Shown: piece by piece, positions 1 to 7,215 of the stretch
Numbering within the stretch: the stretch's first letter is position 1
Layout of the letters: every line of letters starts with the position of its first letter
Assembly: GCA_040394475.1 (NCBI GenBank)
Contig: JBEBSD010000051.1
Coordinates: forward strand, 1-45,341
Length of the DNA stretch: 45,341 nt
Direction of reading: 5' to 3'
Source: JBEBSD01 sp040394475
GTDB taxonomy: Bacteria; Bacteroidota; Bacteroidia; Cytophagales; Spirosomataceae
The notes under the pieces: model-generated
Database searches by the model: none
What the model was told of the DNA's origin: nothing
The model's input: the letters and a program-made list of their open reading frames with translations, nothing else
Position numbers and translations under genes: made by a program

Positions 1-376
1 GCCCATTCCCCGTTGCCCATTCCCTAAAAACCACTTTCAGTAAAGAACAGCTATCAGCTATCGGAAATCAGCTATCGGCGGTCAGCGTAAAACCAAGGGT
101 TCGACTCCGCTCACCCGACGGTACTTCATCGCCCATTCCCCGTTGCACATTCCCCAAAAACCACTTTCAGTAAAGAACAGCTATCGGCGGTCAGCTATCG
201 GAAATCGGCTGTCGGCTATCGGAAATCAGCGGTCAGCCCAAAACCAAGGGTTCGACTCCGCTCACCCACCAGTACATAGTTGCCCATTGTCTATACACAG
301 AGGCCAGCCATCGGCAACCGCCCATTCCCCGTTGCCCATTCCCTAAAACCCAAAACCTAAAACCCAAAACCCCAGC
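1..376. repeat. Degenerate intergenic tandem repeats
   Basis: Two long imperfect units start at 1 and 131, and a partial third starts at 320. Each opens with GCCCATTCCCCGTTG. Units one and two then share a CCACTTTCAGTAAAGAACAG block, a run of GCTATCGG/AATCAGC-type short repeats, and AAGGGTTCGACTCCGCTCACC near the end (about 96 and 247). The third unit decays into AAAACCC/AAAACCT runs at 345-373, directly at the 3' end of the minus-strand acyltransferase gene. Short reading frames here translate to SAIGNRLSAIGNQ-like text, a usual by-product of such repeats. No spacer structure of a CRISPR array is present. The segment TTCGACTCCGCTCA resembles half of a palindrome common in Bacteroidota intergenic DNA (from memory). 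Confidence 0.85.
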
Positions 377-377
377 A

Positions 378-1295
378 TCAATAAACCGTTTCCGCCTTTA
401 CCGCCTGTGGCGACTGGGAATTCCCTTCTTTCCAGCGGTCGTGCGACCATAACCAGTACACCGGAGAACGGTTAATACAGTGTTCCAGCTCATCGAAATA
501 GGCCCGGGTAATTGCCATTGACGTGCGATCCTCTGCGGCGTCGGCTAATACTTTAAAGGAATACCGGTAATGAAACCGGGAGATTTTCTCGGACACCACC
601 GACAAAACCACGGAACGGGTAGCGATCGCAATGCGTTCTGCACCGGTATGCACAGCGGTATGCTGGTTGAGAAAAGAAAGGTAGTGTTTCTGATTATCCG
701 TTGCCGGTCGCTGGTCGCCGATCACAATGCAAAGGTTCGGCCTTTCCCGGCTCCTGAGCAGCTGAACGGCCTGCCGGTAGAACAGCTTCCTGGGAATGAG
801 CAATACTCCGAAACGGGAACGCAGTCGAAACAGGTAATCATCCATAAGCCTGCTCTTAAGCGGCGTATAAGCCGTAAAAATCTGGTGCGGTACCAGGGAC
901 GGCAGGTTAATCAGGTATTCCCAATTGCCATAATGAGAGGCCAGCAGCACCACATGACGGTTGTCCTTATAAAGACTGTGCAGCAGGTCGAGGTTAGAAA
1001 AAGTGACCAGCTGGTTGCGGAAAGACGCGGGTACCAGATAAAACATAAAGGGTTCCAGAAACAGGTCGCTTATGTGACGGTAATAAGCGCCTTGCATTTC
1101 CTGAATTTCTCCGGGACTTTTTAACGGGAACGACCGGGACAGGTTTCGTCGGATCAGTGGATAACGATACCGTATTACGTACCTCAGCACAATATACAAC
1201 ACAAAAGAAAAACCCCTGGTAAGGAGGAGCACCCATCTGCCGGATGAGACTATTTTCTTGGATAAAGGAATCGAACCGTTCATATCACACTTCAC
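378..1295 (-). CDS. LpxL/HtrB-family lipid A acyltransferase
   Basis: A 305-residue member of the lysophospholipid/lipid A acyltransferase family, which transfers a secondary acyl chain to lipid A at the inner face of the inner membrane. The HxxxxE catalytic box is HYGNWE at residues 121-126. A second conserved block, GDQRP, is at 193-197. A hydrophobic segment at about 21-40 probably anchors the protein. The length is usual for the family. The start given is a GTG that overlaps the TGA of the upstream DinB-like gene by four bases (GTGA), which suggests coupled translation; an ATG four codons later (1283) is the alternative. The exact acyl position or donor cannot be told from sequence. Confidence 0.88.
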   Translation of the reverse strand: MKCDMNGSIPLSKKIVSSGRWVLLLTRGFSFVLYIVLRYVIRYRYPLIRRNLSRSFPLKSPGEIQEMQGAYYRHISDLFLEPFMFYLVPASFRNQLVTFSNLDLLHSLYKDNRHVVLLASHYGNWEYLINLPSLVPHQIFTAYTPLKSRLMDDYLFRLRSRFGVLLIPRKLFYRQAVQLLRSRERPNLCIVIGDQRPATDNQKHYLSFLNQHTAVHTGAERIAIATRSVVLSVVSEKISRFHYRYSFKVLADAAEDRTSMAITRAYFDELEHCINRSPVYWLWSHDRWKEGNSQSPQAVKAETVY

Positions 1296-1819
1296 CTGGC
1301 GCCCAGCAAGGGCAGATACCGTTCACGGATAATGTTCATATGATGGATCAGATGACCGGCAGTGGTAAAGCCCATCGCCAGCACCGACAATCCGGTCCCG
1401 CTCGCGATTCCTGTACGCAAAAGCATTTCAGCAGTACAGTTGCGGTACAGGTAGCCCGTACTTTCGCGCACCACCTTTAGTTCCGCTACCAGGTCGTCGA
1501 CAGCCCGGCTCCCTGCCGTTGTAAACCGGGCAAACCATTCCTCGTCAAACCCCTGCAGCGGAGTTTGATCATTCCGGGAGAAGCGCAGCGCCCTGTAGCT
1601 GAACACCCGCTCTGTATCAATTACATGCTGCAATATTTCCCGGACGGTCCATTTGCCGGGAGCATAAACCAAATCGCCCAACGCCTTCAGTTCCTCTCCG
1701 GATACCATAGTACCCGGATCTGCGAAAGCCTCGAGCGCCTCCGTGAGCGGGACGTCGGGTACCAATGCGATATACTTGCTAAAGTGGTCGGGTAGTACCG
1801 CAATGTCACTTTTTCTCAT
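1292..1819 (-). CDS. DinB-superfamily putative metal-dependent protein
   Basis: A 175-residue four-helix-bundle protein of the DinB/YfiT-like superfamily, whose members bind a divalent metal through three histidines; some are thiol transferases and many have no known substrate. The first ligand is probably H65 in the segment following GKWTVREILQ, and the others H156 and H160 in GHLIHH near the C-terminus. No signal peptide is present, so it should be cytosolic. It is the first gene of a two-gene minus-strand unit with the lipid A acyltransferase, overlapping it by four bases. A shared function with lipid A synthesis is not implied; the coupling may only set expression level. The family is clear, the reaction is not. 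Confidence 0.8.
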   Translation of the reverse strand: MRKSDIAVLPDHFSKYIALVPDVPLTEALEAFADPGTMVSGEELKALGDLVYAPGKWTVREILQHVIDTERVFSYRALRFSRNDQTPLQGFDEEWFARFTTAGSRAVDDLVAELKVVRESTGYLYRNCTAEMLLRTGIASGTGLSVLAMGFTTAGHLIHHMNIIRERYLPLLGAR

Positions 1820-1936
1820 AAACCTTTTCCTTTTATTACTGCTGCTTTTGACCTCTAAAGGTACTGATAACCTTTACGAAAATCGCTTTTTTATTGCATT
1901 TCCATAATATTTCCGTCGCCTGTAAACAAAGAGTCG

Positions 1937-1944
1937 TAAATTTG
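1937..1944 (+). promoter_or_regulatory. Candidate -7 box for adk-obgE
   Basis: TAAATTTG matches the Bacteroidota -7 consensus TAnnTTTG in full and lies 48 bases before the adk start codon. No clean TTTG -33 box is found at the usual 19-21 base spacing; a TTT at 1910-1912 is the nearest. Confidence 0.4.
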
Positions 1945-1992
1945 GCCAACTGATACTGTATGACAATTAAACGTTTCTAGTTTCTGATTATC

Positions 1993-2580
1993 ATGATTAA
2001 CCTCGTACTTTTTGGTCCTCCGGGGGCAGGCAAAGGCACCCAAAGTGAAAATATTATCGAAAAATACCAGTTGGTGCACTTGTCTACAGGTGATCTTTTA
2101 CGGTCGGAAATCAAAAACGGGACCGAACTGGGGCTAAAGGCCAAAACACTTATGGACCAGGGCGTGTTGGTTCCGGATGAGGTCGTCATCGGGATGATTG
2201 ACAACAAATTAAAGGCCAACACCGGCGTCAACGGATTTATTTTTGACGGTTTTCCGCGTACGGTACCACAAGCCGAGGCGCTGGATCAGCTGCTTGCACG
2301 GTACAACGAAAAAATCACGGTGATGATCGCGCTTGAGGTCCCCGACGAAGAGCTGTTACAACGCTTGCTGCTGCGTGGAAAAACCTCCGGCCGCGCGGAC
2401 GATCAAAACGAGGAATTAATTGCCAAACGAATTGCAGAATATAATTCCAAGACGACTCCTGTTGCCGAGTTTTACAGAGAACAGCAGAAATACCGGGGTA
2501 TCGGGGGAGTCGGGCAGATCGATACCATTTTTGAAACCATCAGCAGTACAATTGACCAGGAAATCAACGTATTCAGATAA
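1993..2580 (+). CDS. adk: Adenylate kinase
   Basis: Adenylate kinase catalyses ATP + AMP = 2 ADP in the cytosol. The 195-residue protein has the P-loop GPPGAGKGT at residues 8-16, the AMP-site block DGFPRT at 85-90, and a short LID ending in GRADD at 133-137. It lacks the four-cysteine zinc LID seen in long bacterial forms. Length and motifs match the short Bacteroidota enzymes. It starts at an ATG about 50 bases after a good -7 box. obgE follows after 21 bases, so the two are probably cotranscribed. Confidence 0.97.
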   Translation: MINLVLFGPPGAGKGTQSENIIEKYQLVHLSTGDLLRSEIKNGTELGLKAKTLMDQGVLVPDEVVIGMIDNKLKANTGVNGFIFDGFPRTVPQAEALDQLLARYNEKITVMIALEVPDEELLQRLLLRGKTSGRADDQNEELIAKRIAEYNSKTTPVAEFYREQQKYRGIGGVGQIDTIFETISSTIDQEINVFR

Positions 2581-2601
2581 TCTATCCTTTCCTGCAGCGA
2601 T

Positions 2602-3609
2602 ATGGCATCATCCAATTTTATAGACTATGTAAAAATCTACGTCCGCTCCGGAGCCGGCGGAGCGGGGTCTACCCATTTCCGCCGGGAGAAGTTTGTGGAT
2701 AAAGGCGGCCCCGACGGCGGGGACGGCGGACGCGGAGGCCATATTATTTTACGCGGCAATTCACAATTATGGACATTGCTCCATCTGAAGTACACCCGGC
2801 ACATCAAAGCCGATAACGGGGTGAATGGGGAGGGCGGAAGAAGAAAAGGTGCGCAGGGAAAAGATGTGTACATCGAGGTCCCGTTGGGAACCGTCGCCAA
2901 AGATGCGGAAACGGGAGAGGTTCTGTTTGAAATCACTGAACACCAGGAAGAAATTATCCTGATTCCCGGAGGCAGAGGTGGATTGGGCAACAACAACTTT
3001 AAAACCCCTACCAACCAGACCCCGCAATATGCGCAACCCGGAGAACCCGCCGTGGAGTCGTGGGTGGTACTGGAGCTGAAGCTGCTGGCAGATGTCGGCC
3101 TGGTCGGATTTCCCAATGCCGGAAAATCGACCCTGCTGTCCACGCTTTCGGCTGCAAGGCCTGAAATTGCGGATTACCCGTTTACCACCCTTGTTCCCCA
3201 TTTAGGCGTTGTGGCGTACCGCGGCTTCAAATCTTTCGTAATGGCCGATATCCCGGGTATTATAGAAGGCGCTTCCGAAGGGAAAGGGCTCGGAGTCCGG
3301 TTCCTTCGTCACATCGAGCGTAATTCACTCCTGCTTTTTTTAATTCCGGCCGACAGCGACAACCCGCGGGAGGCCTACGAAACCTTATTATCAGAACTTC
3401 AGCGATACAATCCCAACCTTTTGGACAAACCCAGACTCCTGGCTATATCAAAGTCAGATTTAATTGATGAGACCGACACCCAAAGAATTCTGAATGAATT
3501 ACCCGACTCTATAGGTGCTTTGTTTATTTCTGCCAAAACAACAACAGGACTGGAAGTTTTGAAAGATAGGATATGGAATACTTTAAATAGCGCCGTTACC
3601 GTTAACTAA
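2602..3609 (+). CDS. obgE: Obg/CgtA ribosome-assembly GTPase
   Basis: A 335-residue Obg GTPase, needed for 50S ribosome maturation and stress control. The glycine-rich Obg fold covers about 1-158 (GGPDGGDGGRGG near 35-46). The G domain follows with G1 GFPNAGKS at 169-176, the G2 threonines at 195-196, G3 DIPG at 216-219 and G4 SKSD at 283-286 (NKxD variant). The C-terminal OCT domain found in some Gram-positive homologues is absent, as is usual in Gram-negatives. It lies 21 bases after adk on the same strand. Confidence 0.97.
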   Translation: MASSNFIDYVKIYVRSGAGGAGSTHFRREKFVDKGGPDGGDGGRGGHIILRGNSQLWTLLHLKYTRHIKADNGVNGEGGRRKGAQGKDVYIEVPLGTVAKDAETGEVLFEITEHQEEIILIPGGRGGLGNNNFKTPTNQTPQYAQPGEPAVESWVVLELKLLADVGLVGFPNAGKSTLLSTLSAARPEIADYPFTTLVPHLGVVAYRGFKSFVMADIPGIIEGASEGKGLGVRFLRHIERNSLLLFLIPADSDNPREAYETLLSELQRYNPNLLDKPRLLAISKSDLIDETDTQRILNELPDSIGALFISAKTTTGLEVLKDRIWNTLNSAVTVN

Positions 3610-3673
3610 TTCCGTAAAGAATACTATGGAAGCTTGAATAGCAATCCCGATTTTTGGGGAATAGACTGAAGCT

Positions 3674-3697
3674 CCTTCGAACTGAATCCTTCGAAGG
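3674..3697 (+). terminator. Hairpin after obgE
   Basis: CCTTCGAA (3674-3681) and TTCGAAGG (3690-3697) form a perfect 8-bp stem with an 8-base loop, 65 bases after the obgE stop. There is no T-run, so termination is uncertain; it could equally be a processing or REP-like hairpin before the next gene. Confidence 0.4.
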
Positions 3698-3738
3698 AAG
3701 GAGTATGTCGCCACATCAAGACGTAAGATTATCCAGAA

Positions 3739-6700
3739 ATGAAATATTTTCGAAGTATTGCGCTGTACCTTTTTTTCTTTTACGCATTATTGCCTGCTTT
3801 GCACGGTGAAATCCTTGTATCCTATCCACTCGAACGAACTGTTTTTCAACGGGACAATAATAACCAGGCCATCATTTATATTGCAGGCAACTTTTCGCAG
3901 CTTGTAGAGCGTATAGAAGTCCAGCTGCGTCCGGTACGCCCGGAATGGGGGCAGGCAACCGACTGGACTGTCATTGAACCCAATCCTTCAGGAGGTTATT
4001 TTTCCGGAACCGTTACCTGTACGGGAGGCTGGTACGAACTGGAAGTGCGTGGAAAAACCGGCGAAGCCGTAATCGGGAATGCCACAGTGAACCGCGTCGG
4101 GGTGGGCGAAGTATTTTTAATAGCCGGTCAGTCAAATGCACAGGGAATGACAGGCAAGGGCGCATTTGGCGCGAACGACGAAAGGGTGATCCGGGCCGGT
4201 TACGACGGTATCGACGGCCCTAACGCGCCGTTGCCCTATCCCGGATTCGAACATCTTGACGAGCAAAGTGTCATCTCACCGAGAGGCAAAACCGCCTGGG
4301 CCTGGGGTAAGGTCGGGGACCTGCTCAGCGACCGTCTGAATGTGCCCGTGTTGTTCTACAATGCCGCCTGGGAAGGCAGCGGGATGAAAAGCTGGCGCGA
4401 AAGCATCTCCGGGCAGGCCTGGTCGGTATACGACTCCAGCATCCCCTTTGTTCCTACGGGAATGCCGTACGGTAATTTCCGGAATGTCATGCAAAATTAT
4501 GTGGCCATCACCGGACTGAGGGCCGTTTTATGGTGCCAGGGAGAAGCCGACAGCGATGTCGGGACTTCCCGGGAAGCTTACTACTCCGACCTGGAAGGCC
4601 TTATTATTCACTCCCGGAATGAAGCGGGCCGTAATCTCTCATGGGTAATTGCCCGGACTTCCTATACCGGAAGGAGCGGGATTGGAACTGCTATTATCAA
4701 TGCCCAGAACGATATCCTCAGCCAGGTAGGCAATACGTTTGCCGGACCTGAAACGGATATGCTGCAAATTCCCAGACCGGACGGCTACCATTTTCACGAC
4801 GGCGGATTATTGTTTCTGGCAGATGCCTGGGTCGAAAAGCTCAACGACGATTTTTTCCAGCGGTCCGTCCCGCATGCCGCGCTCGGCCCCCTGCCTGTAA
4901 CGGCTTCCTGCGCGGGAGGAAACCAGCTTTCATTAGCGGTTCAGGGGGATTACTACAACTATTCGTGGAACAATGGAAGCAATCATTCTTCCGTGGTCGT
5001 CGGGCAGGGAATGTACCAGGTCAGAGCCCAGGACGGCAGTGGAAATTACCGGTTTTCTCCGTGGATCCGCGTACCGGACAATGTCACCGTCACCCGTCCG
5101 GACATCACCGCTCAAGGGCCGGCCGAAGTATGCGACGGGGGCTCTCTGGCGCTGGTTGCTTCTCACGGTGATTACGCCAGATGGAATACCGGGCAGGAAG
5201 GCCGGGAGGTAACCATTCACCAGCCGGGAAACTATACAGTAACCATTAAAAATACGTACGGATGCGAGGCCACCTCACCCGCTTTTACCGTAGCCTTGCG
5301 TGCAACCGAACTGCCGGCTCCCCCGGTGATCAGCGCAGCCGGCACCACCACCTTTTGTGCCGGCAATTCGGTGACCCTTACTGCCAGCACCGGCAGCAAC
5401 AGTGTCTGGTCCAACGGAGTCAATAATTCTCAGGCTACTATTCAAACCAGCGGACAGTATACAGCCCGCACCCGGAATGCGGAAGGGTGTTTTTCCCCCG
5501 CATCGAACAGCATAACCGTGCAGGTCAACCCGCTTCCGGCACAGCCGCGCATCACCCCGGAAAGCGGCACAACCTTTTGCGCCGGCGGACAGGTGGTGTT
5601 ACGCTCCAGCTACACCGAGGGAAATACCTGGTCCAACAACAGCAGCAGTCCCGCCATTACCGTGGCTGCTTCGGGAGCTTACACCGTCCGGGTAAAGGAT
5701 GCGAACGGCTGTGAAAACACCTCCGCCGCCGTTGACGTGACGGTCAACCCGCTCCCTAAAGCCCCCGTGGTGACGGCCCAGCGCCCTACCACGTTCTGTC
5801 AAAACGATTACACTCTTTTGTCCTCCGATACCCAGCATTCCTACCTGTGGAACACCGGTACCACCACCAGGGAACTGCGGGTAACCACCGCGGGAGACTA
5901 TTCGCTGACCACTACAGATGCCAACGGCTGTACTTCCGGTCCCTCTTCCGTCACCAGGATCGTGGTCAATCCGAATCCGCCCCGCCCTGTCATTACACCT
6001 GAAGGCCCGACTACGTTCTGTGCGAACCAGGATGTGGTACTCGCCGCACCCGAAGCCACCGGGTATACCTGGAGCGACGGAAGCAGTACCCGCCGGGTAA
6101 CGCTATCTAAACCAGGATCTTATACGGTTCGGATTTCCAATCAGTTTGGCTGTAACTCTACCGCATCAGCGCCTGTCAGCCTCCAGACCTTATCCGTTCC
6201 CGCCACGCCTGTAATTGTCGCCAACGGAAAAACTGACTTTTGCGAAGGAGAAAGCGTGACGTTGACTGCACAGGGCAACCCGCCATTTGAGTGGAGCGAT
6301 CAATCTACCCGCATTACGCTGGATGTAGCGGTTACGGGCACTTACACGGCGCGGACCAAAGGCACCAATGGATGTTTTTCGAACACTTCCAACACAATAG
6401 CGGTGCTCGCGCGAAAGAAGCCGCAAACCCCGGTGCTTGAAAAAACGGGCGTGTACGTCCTGACGGCTTCCAGCGACATTCCGTCGGAATTCCACTGGCA
6501 GGAAGAAACGACCCTGCTGCCCGAAGAAACGGCTTCCTCGATAAAAGTAACCCGTACTGCCCGTTACACGGCTCAGGCTTTTATCACCTATACAGATGTG
6601 CTGACCTGCAGCTCTGATTATTCCGAACCCTTTCTGTTTTTTGTCGATCCCAACGACAACCAGTTCAGTATTTATCCCAATCCCAATTTTGACGGAACGT

Positions 6701-6903
6701 TATTTGCCGAAACCTTACCCGATCTCTCCAACGCCCGTATTGTCATTTTCAATGCATTGGGCCAGTTGGCCGGCGATTTTAGTTTTGCAACATTTTCCAC
6801 CAAACAGGAGCTTCCGCTCCAGTACCTGCCACCGGGCCTATACCTGGTCCAAATACAGTCACAGGGTTTCCGGGCAACCGAAAAACTCGTCATAGTCAAA
6901 TAG
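3739..6903 (+). CDS. Secreted sialate O-acetylesterase-like protein, T9SS
   Basis: A 1054-residue secreted multidomain protein. Residues 1-23 are a signal peptide. The SGNH-type sialate O-acetylesterase-like domain (SASA, CE6-like) covers about 115-375, with the serine block AGQSNAQG at 129-136, WCQGEAD at 265-271 and the Asp-His block DGYHFH at 348-353. A small beta-rich domain precedes it (about 24-115). Ig-like repeats follow: one without cysteines at about 385-445, then six of 73-75 residues starting near 455, 528, 602, 676, 749 and 823, each with two cysteines exactly 44 residues apart. Residues about 975-1054 (IYPNPNFDG onwards) are a type A T9SS sorting domain. The likely role is deacetylation of an acetylated polysaccharide at the cell surface; the true substrate is unknown. 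Confidence 0.88.
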   Translation: MKYFRSIALYLFFFYALLPALHGEILVSYPLERTVFQRDNNNQAIIYIAGNFSQLVERIEVQLRPVRPEWGQATDWTVIEPNPSGGYFSGTVTCTGGWYELEVRGKTGEAVIGNATVNRVGVGEVFLIAGQSNAQGMTGKGAFGANDERVIRAGYDGIDGPNAPLPYPGFEHLDEQSVISPRGKTAWAWGKVGDLLSDRLNVPVLFYNAAWEGSGMKSWRESISGQAWSVYDSSIPFVPTGMPYGNFRNVMQNYVAITGLRAVLWCQGEADSDVGTSREAYYSDLEGLIIHSRNEAGRNLSWVIARTSYTGRSGIGTAIINAQNDILSQVGNTFAGPETDMLQIPRPDGYHFHDGGLLFLADAWVEKLNDDFFQRSVPHAALGPLPVTASCAGGNQLSLAVQGDYYNYSWNNGSNHSSVVVGQGMYQVRAQDGSGNYRFSPWIRVPDNVTVTRPDITAQGPAEVCDGGSLALVASHGDYARWNTGQEGREVTIHQPGNYTVTIKNTYGCEATSPAFTVALRATELPAPPVISAAGTTTFCAGNSVTLTASTGSNSVWSNGVNNSQATIQTSGQYTARTRNAEGCFSPASNSITVQVNPLPAQPRITPESGTTFCAGGQVVLRSSYTEGNTWSNNSSSPAITVAASGAYTVRVKDANGCENTSAAVDVTVNPLPKAPVVTAQRPTTFCQNDYTLLSSDTQHSYLWNTGTTTRELRVTTAGDYSLTTTDANGCTSGPSSVTRIVVNPNPPRPVITPEGPTTFCANQDVVLAAPEATGYTWSDGSSTRRVTLSKPGSYTVRISNQFGCNSTASAPVSLQTLSVPATPVIVANGKTDFCEGESVTLTAQGNPPFEWSDQSTRITLDVAVTGTYTARTKGTNGCFSNTSNTIAVLARKKPQTPVLEKTGVYVLTASSDIPSEFHWQEETTLLPEETASSIKVTRTARYTAQAFITYTDVLTCSSDYSEPFLFFVDPNDNQFSIYPNPNFDGTLFAETLPDLSNARIVIFNALGQLAGDFSFATFSTKQELPLQYLPPGLYLVQIQSQGFRATEKLVIVK

Positions 6904-7215
6904 CATTTTATTTCATGTATCCGCCAACCGTCCTACCTCATGATGCCTGCGCCCCCCTTTTTCCCGGCCCCGGTTAAGATTCGGGAGCCGTTTAAGAGCG
7001 GAAACAGGAGCCTGTCGGCCGGTAACCGCTACCTGGATAAAACCTGCGCCGCCATACAGTGAACTCGCAGTTTCAGGAATATACTTATTTAACCCCGAAT
7101 TTTATTTAAATTCGCCCTCTGTTGGAATTATTTTCGAGATCCCGGAACCGGGTCCGACACCGAAAGCAAGCCGTTTAAGCTAAATATAGTTGCTATTGAA
7201 TCTAGTTTTTATCCA
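6904..7215. other. 312-base intergenic stretch, no clear feature
   Basis: The gap between the two esterase paralogues. I see no convincing gene, T-run terminator or full promoter. There are GC-rich short inverted segments around 6960-6990 and an A+T-rich stretch at 7080-7130. A TAGTTTTT at 7203-7210 resembles a -7 box but is too close to the ATG at 7216 to serve it in the usual way. Confidence 0.4.

Noticed and set aside
94..117. GGTTCGACTCC, a perfect tRNA B-box-like string (also near 249)
   Set aside because: The flanking bases do not form the T-arm stem beyond two pairs and no acceptor, D or anticodon arm is present; it is part of the tandem repeat.
143..346. A 67-codon plus-strand reading frame
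   Set aside because: Consists of repeat-derived text (SAIGNRLSAIGNQ) and has no homology-like features.
345..373. Telomere-like CCCTAAAA/AAAACCC runs
   Set aside because: Short, irregular and inside a bacterial intergenic repeat; low-complexity decay is enough to explain it.
1..376. CRISPR array
   Set aside because: Units are long and degenerate, with no regular unique spacers and no cas genes nearby. The same holds for 41041-41503.
570..1124. A 184-codon frame opposite the acyltransferase gene
   Set aside because: Antisense shadow of a clear coding gene with intact catalytic motifs.
7203..7210. TAGTTTTT as promoter of the short esterase
   Set aside because: Only five bases before the start codon, with no -33 box.
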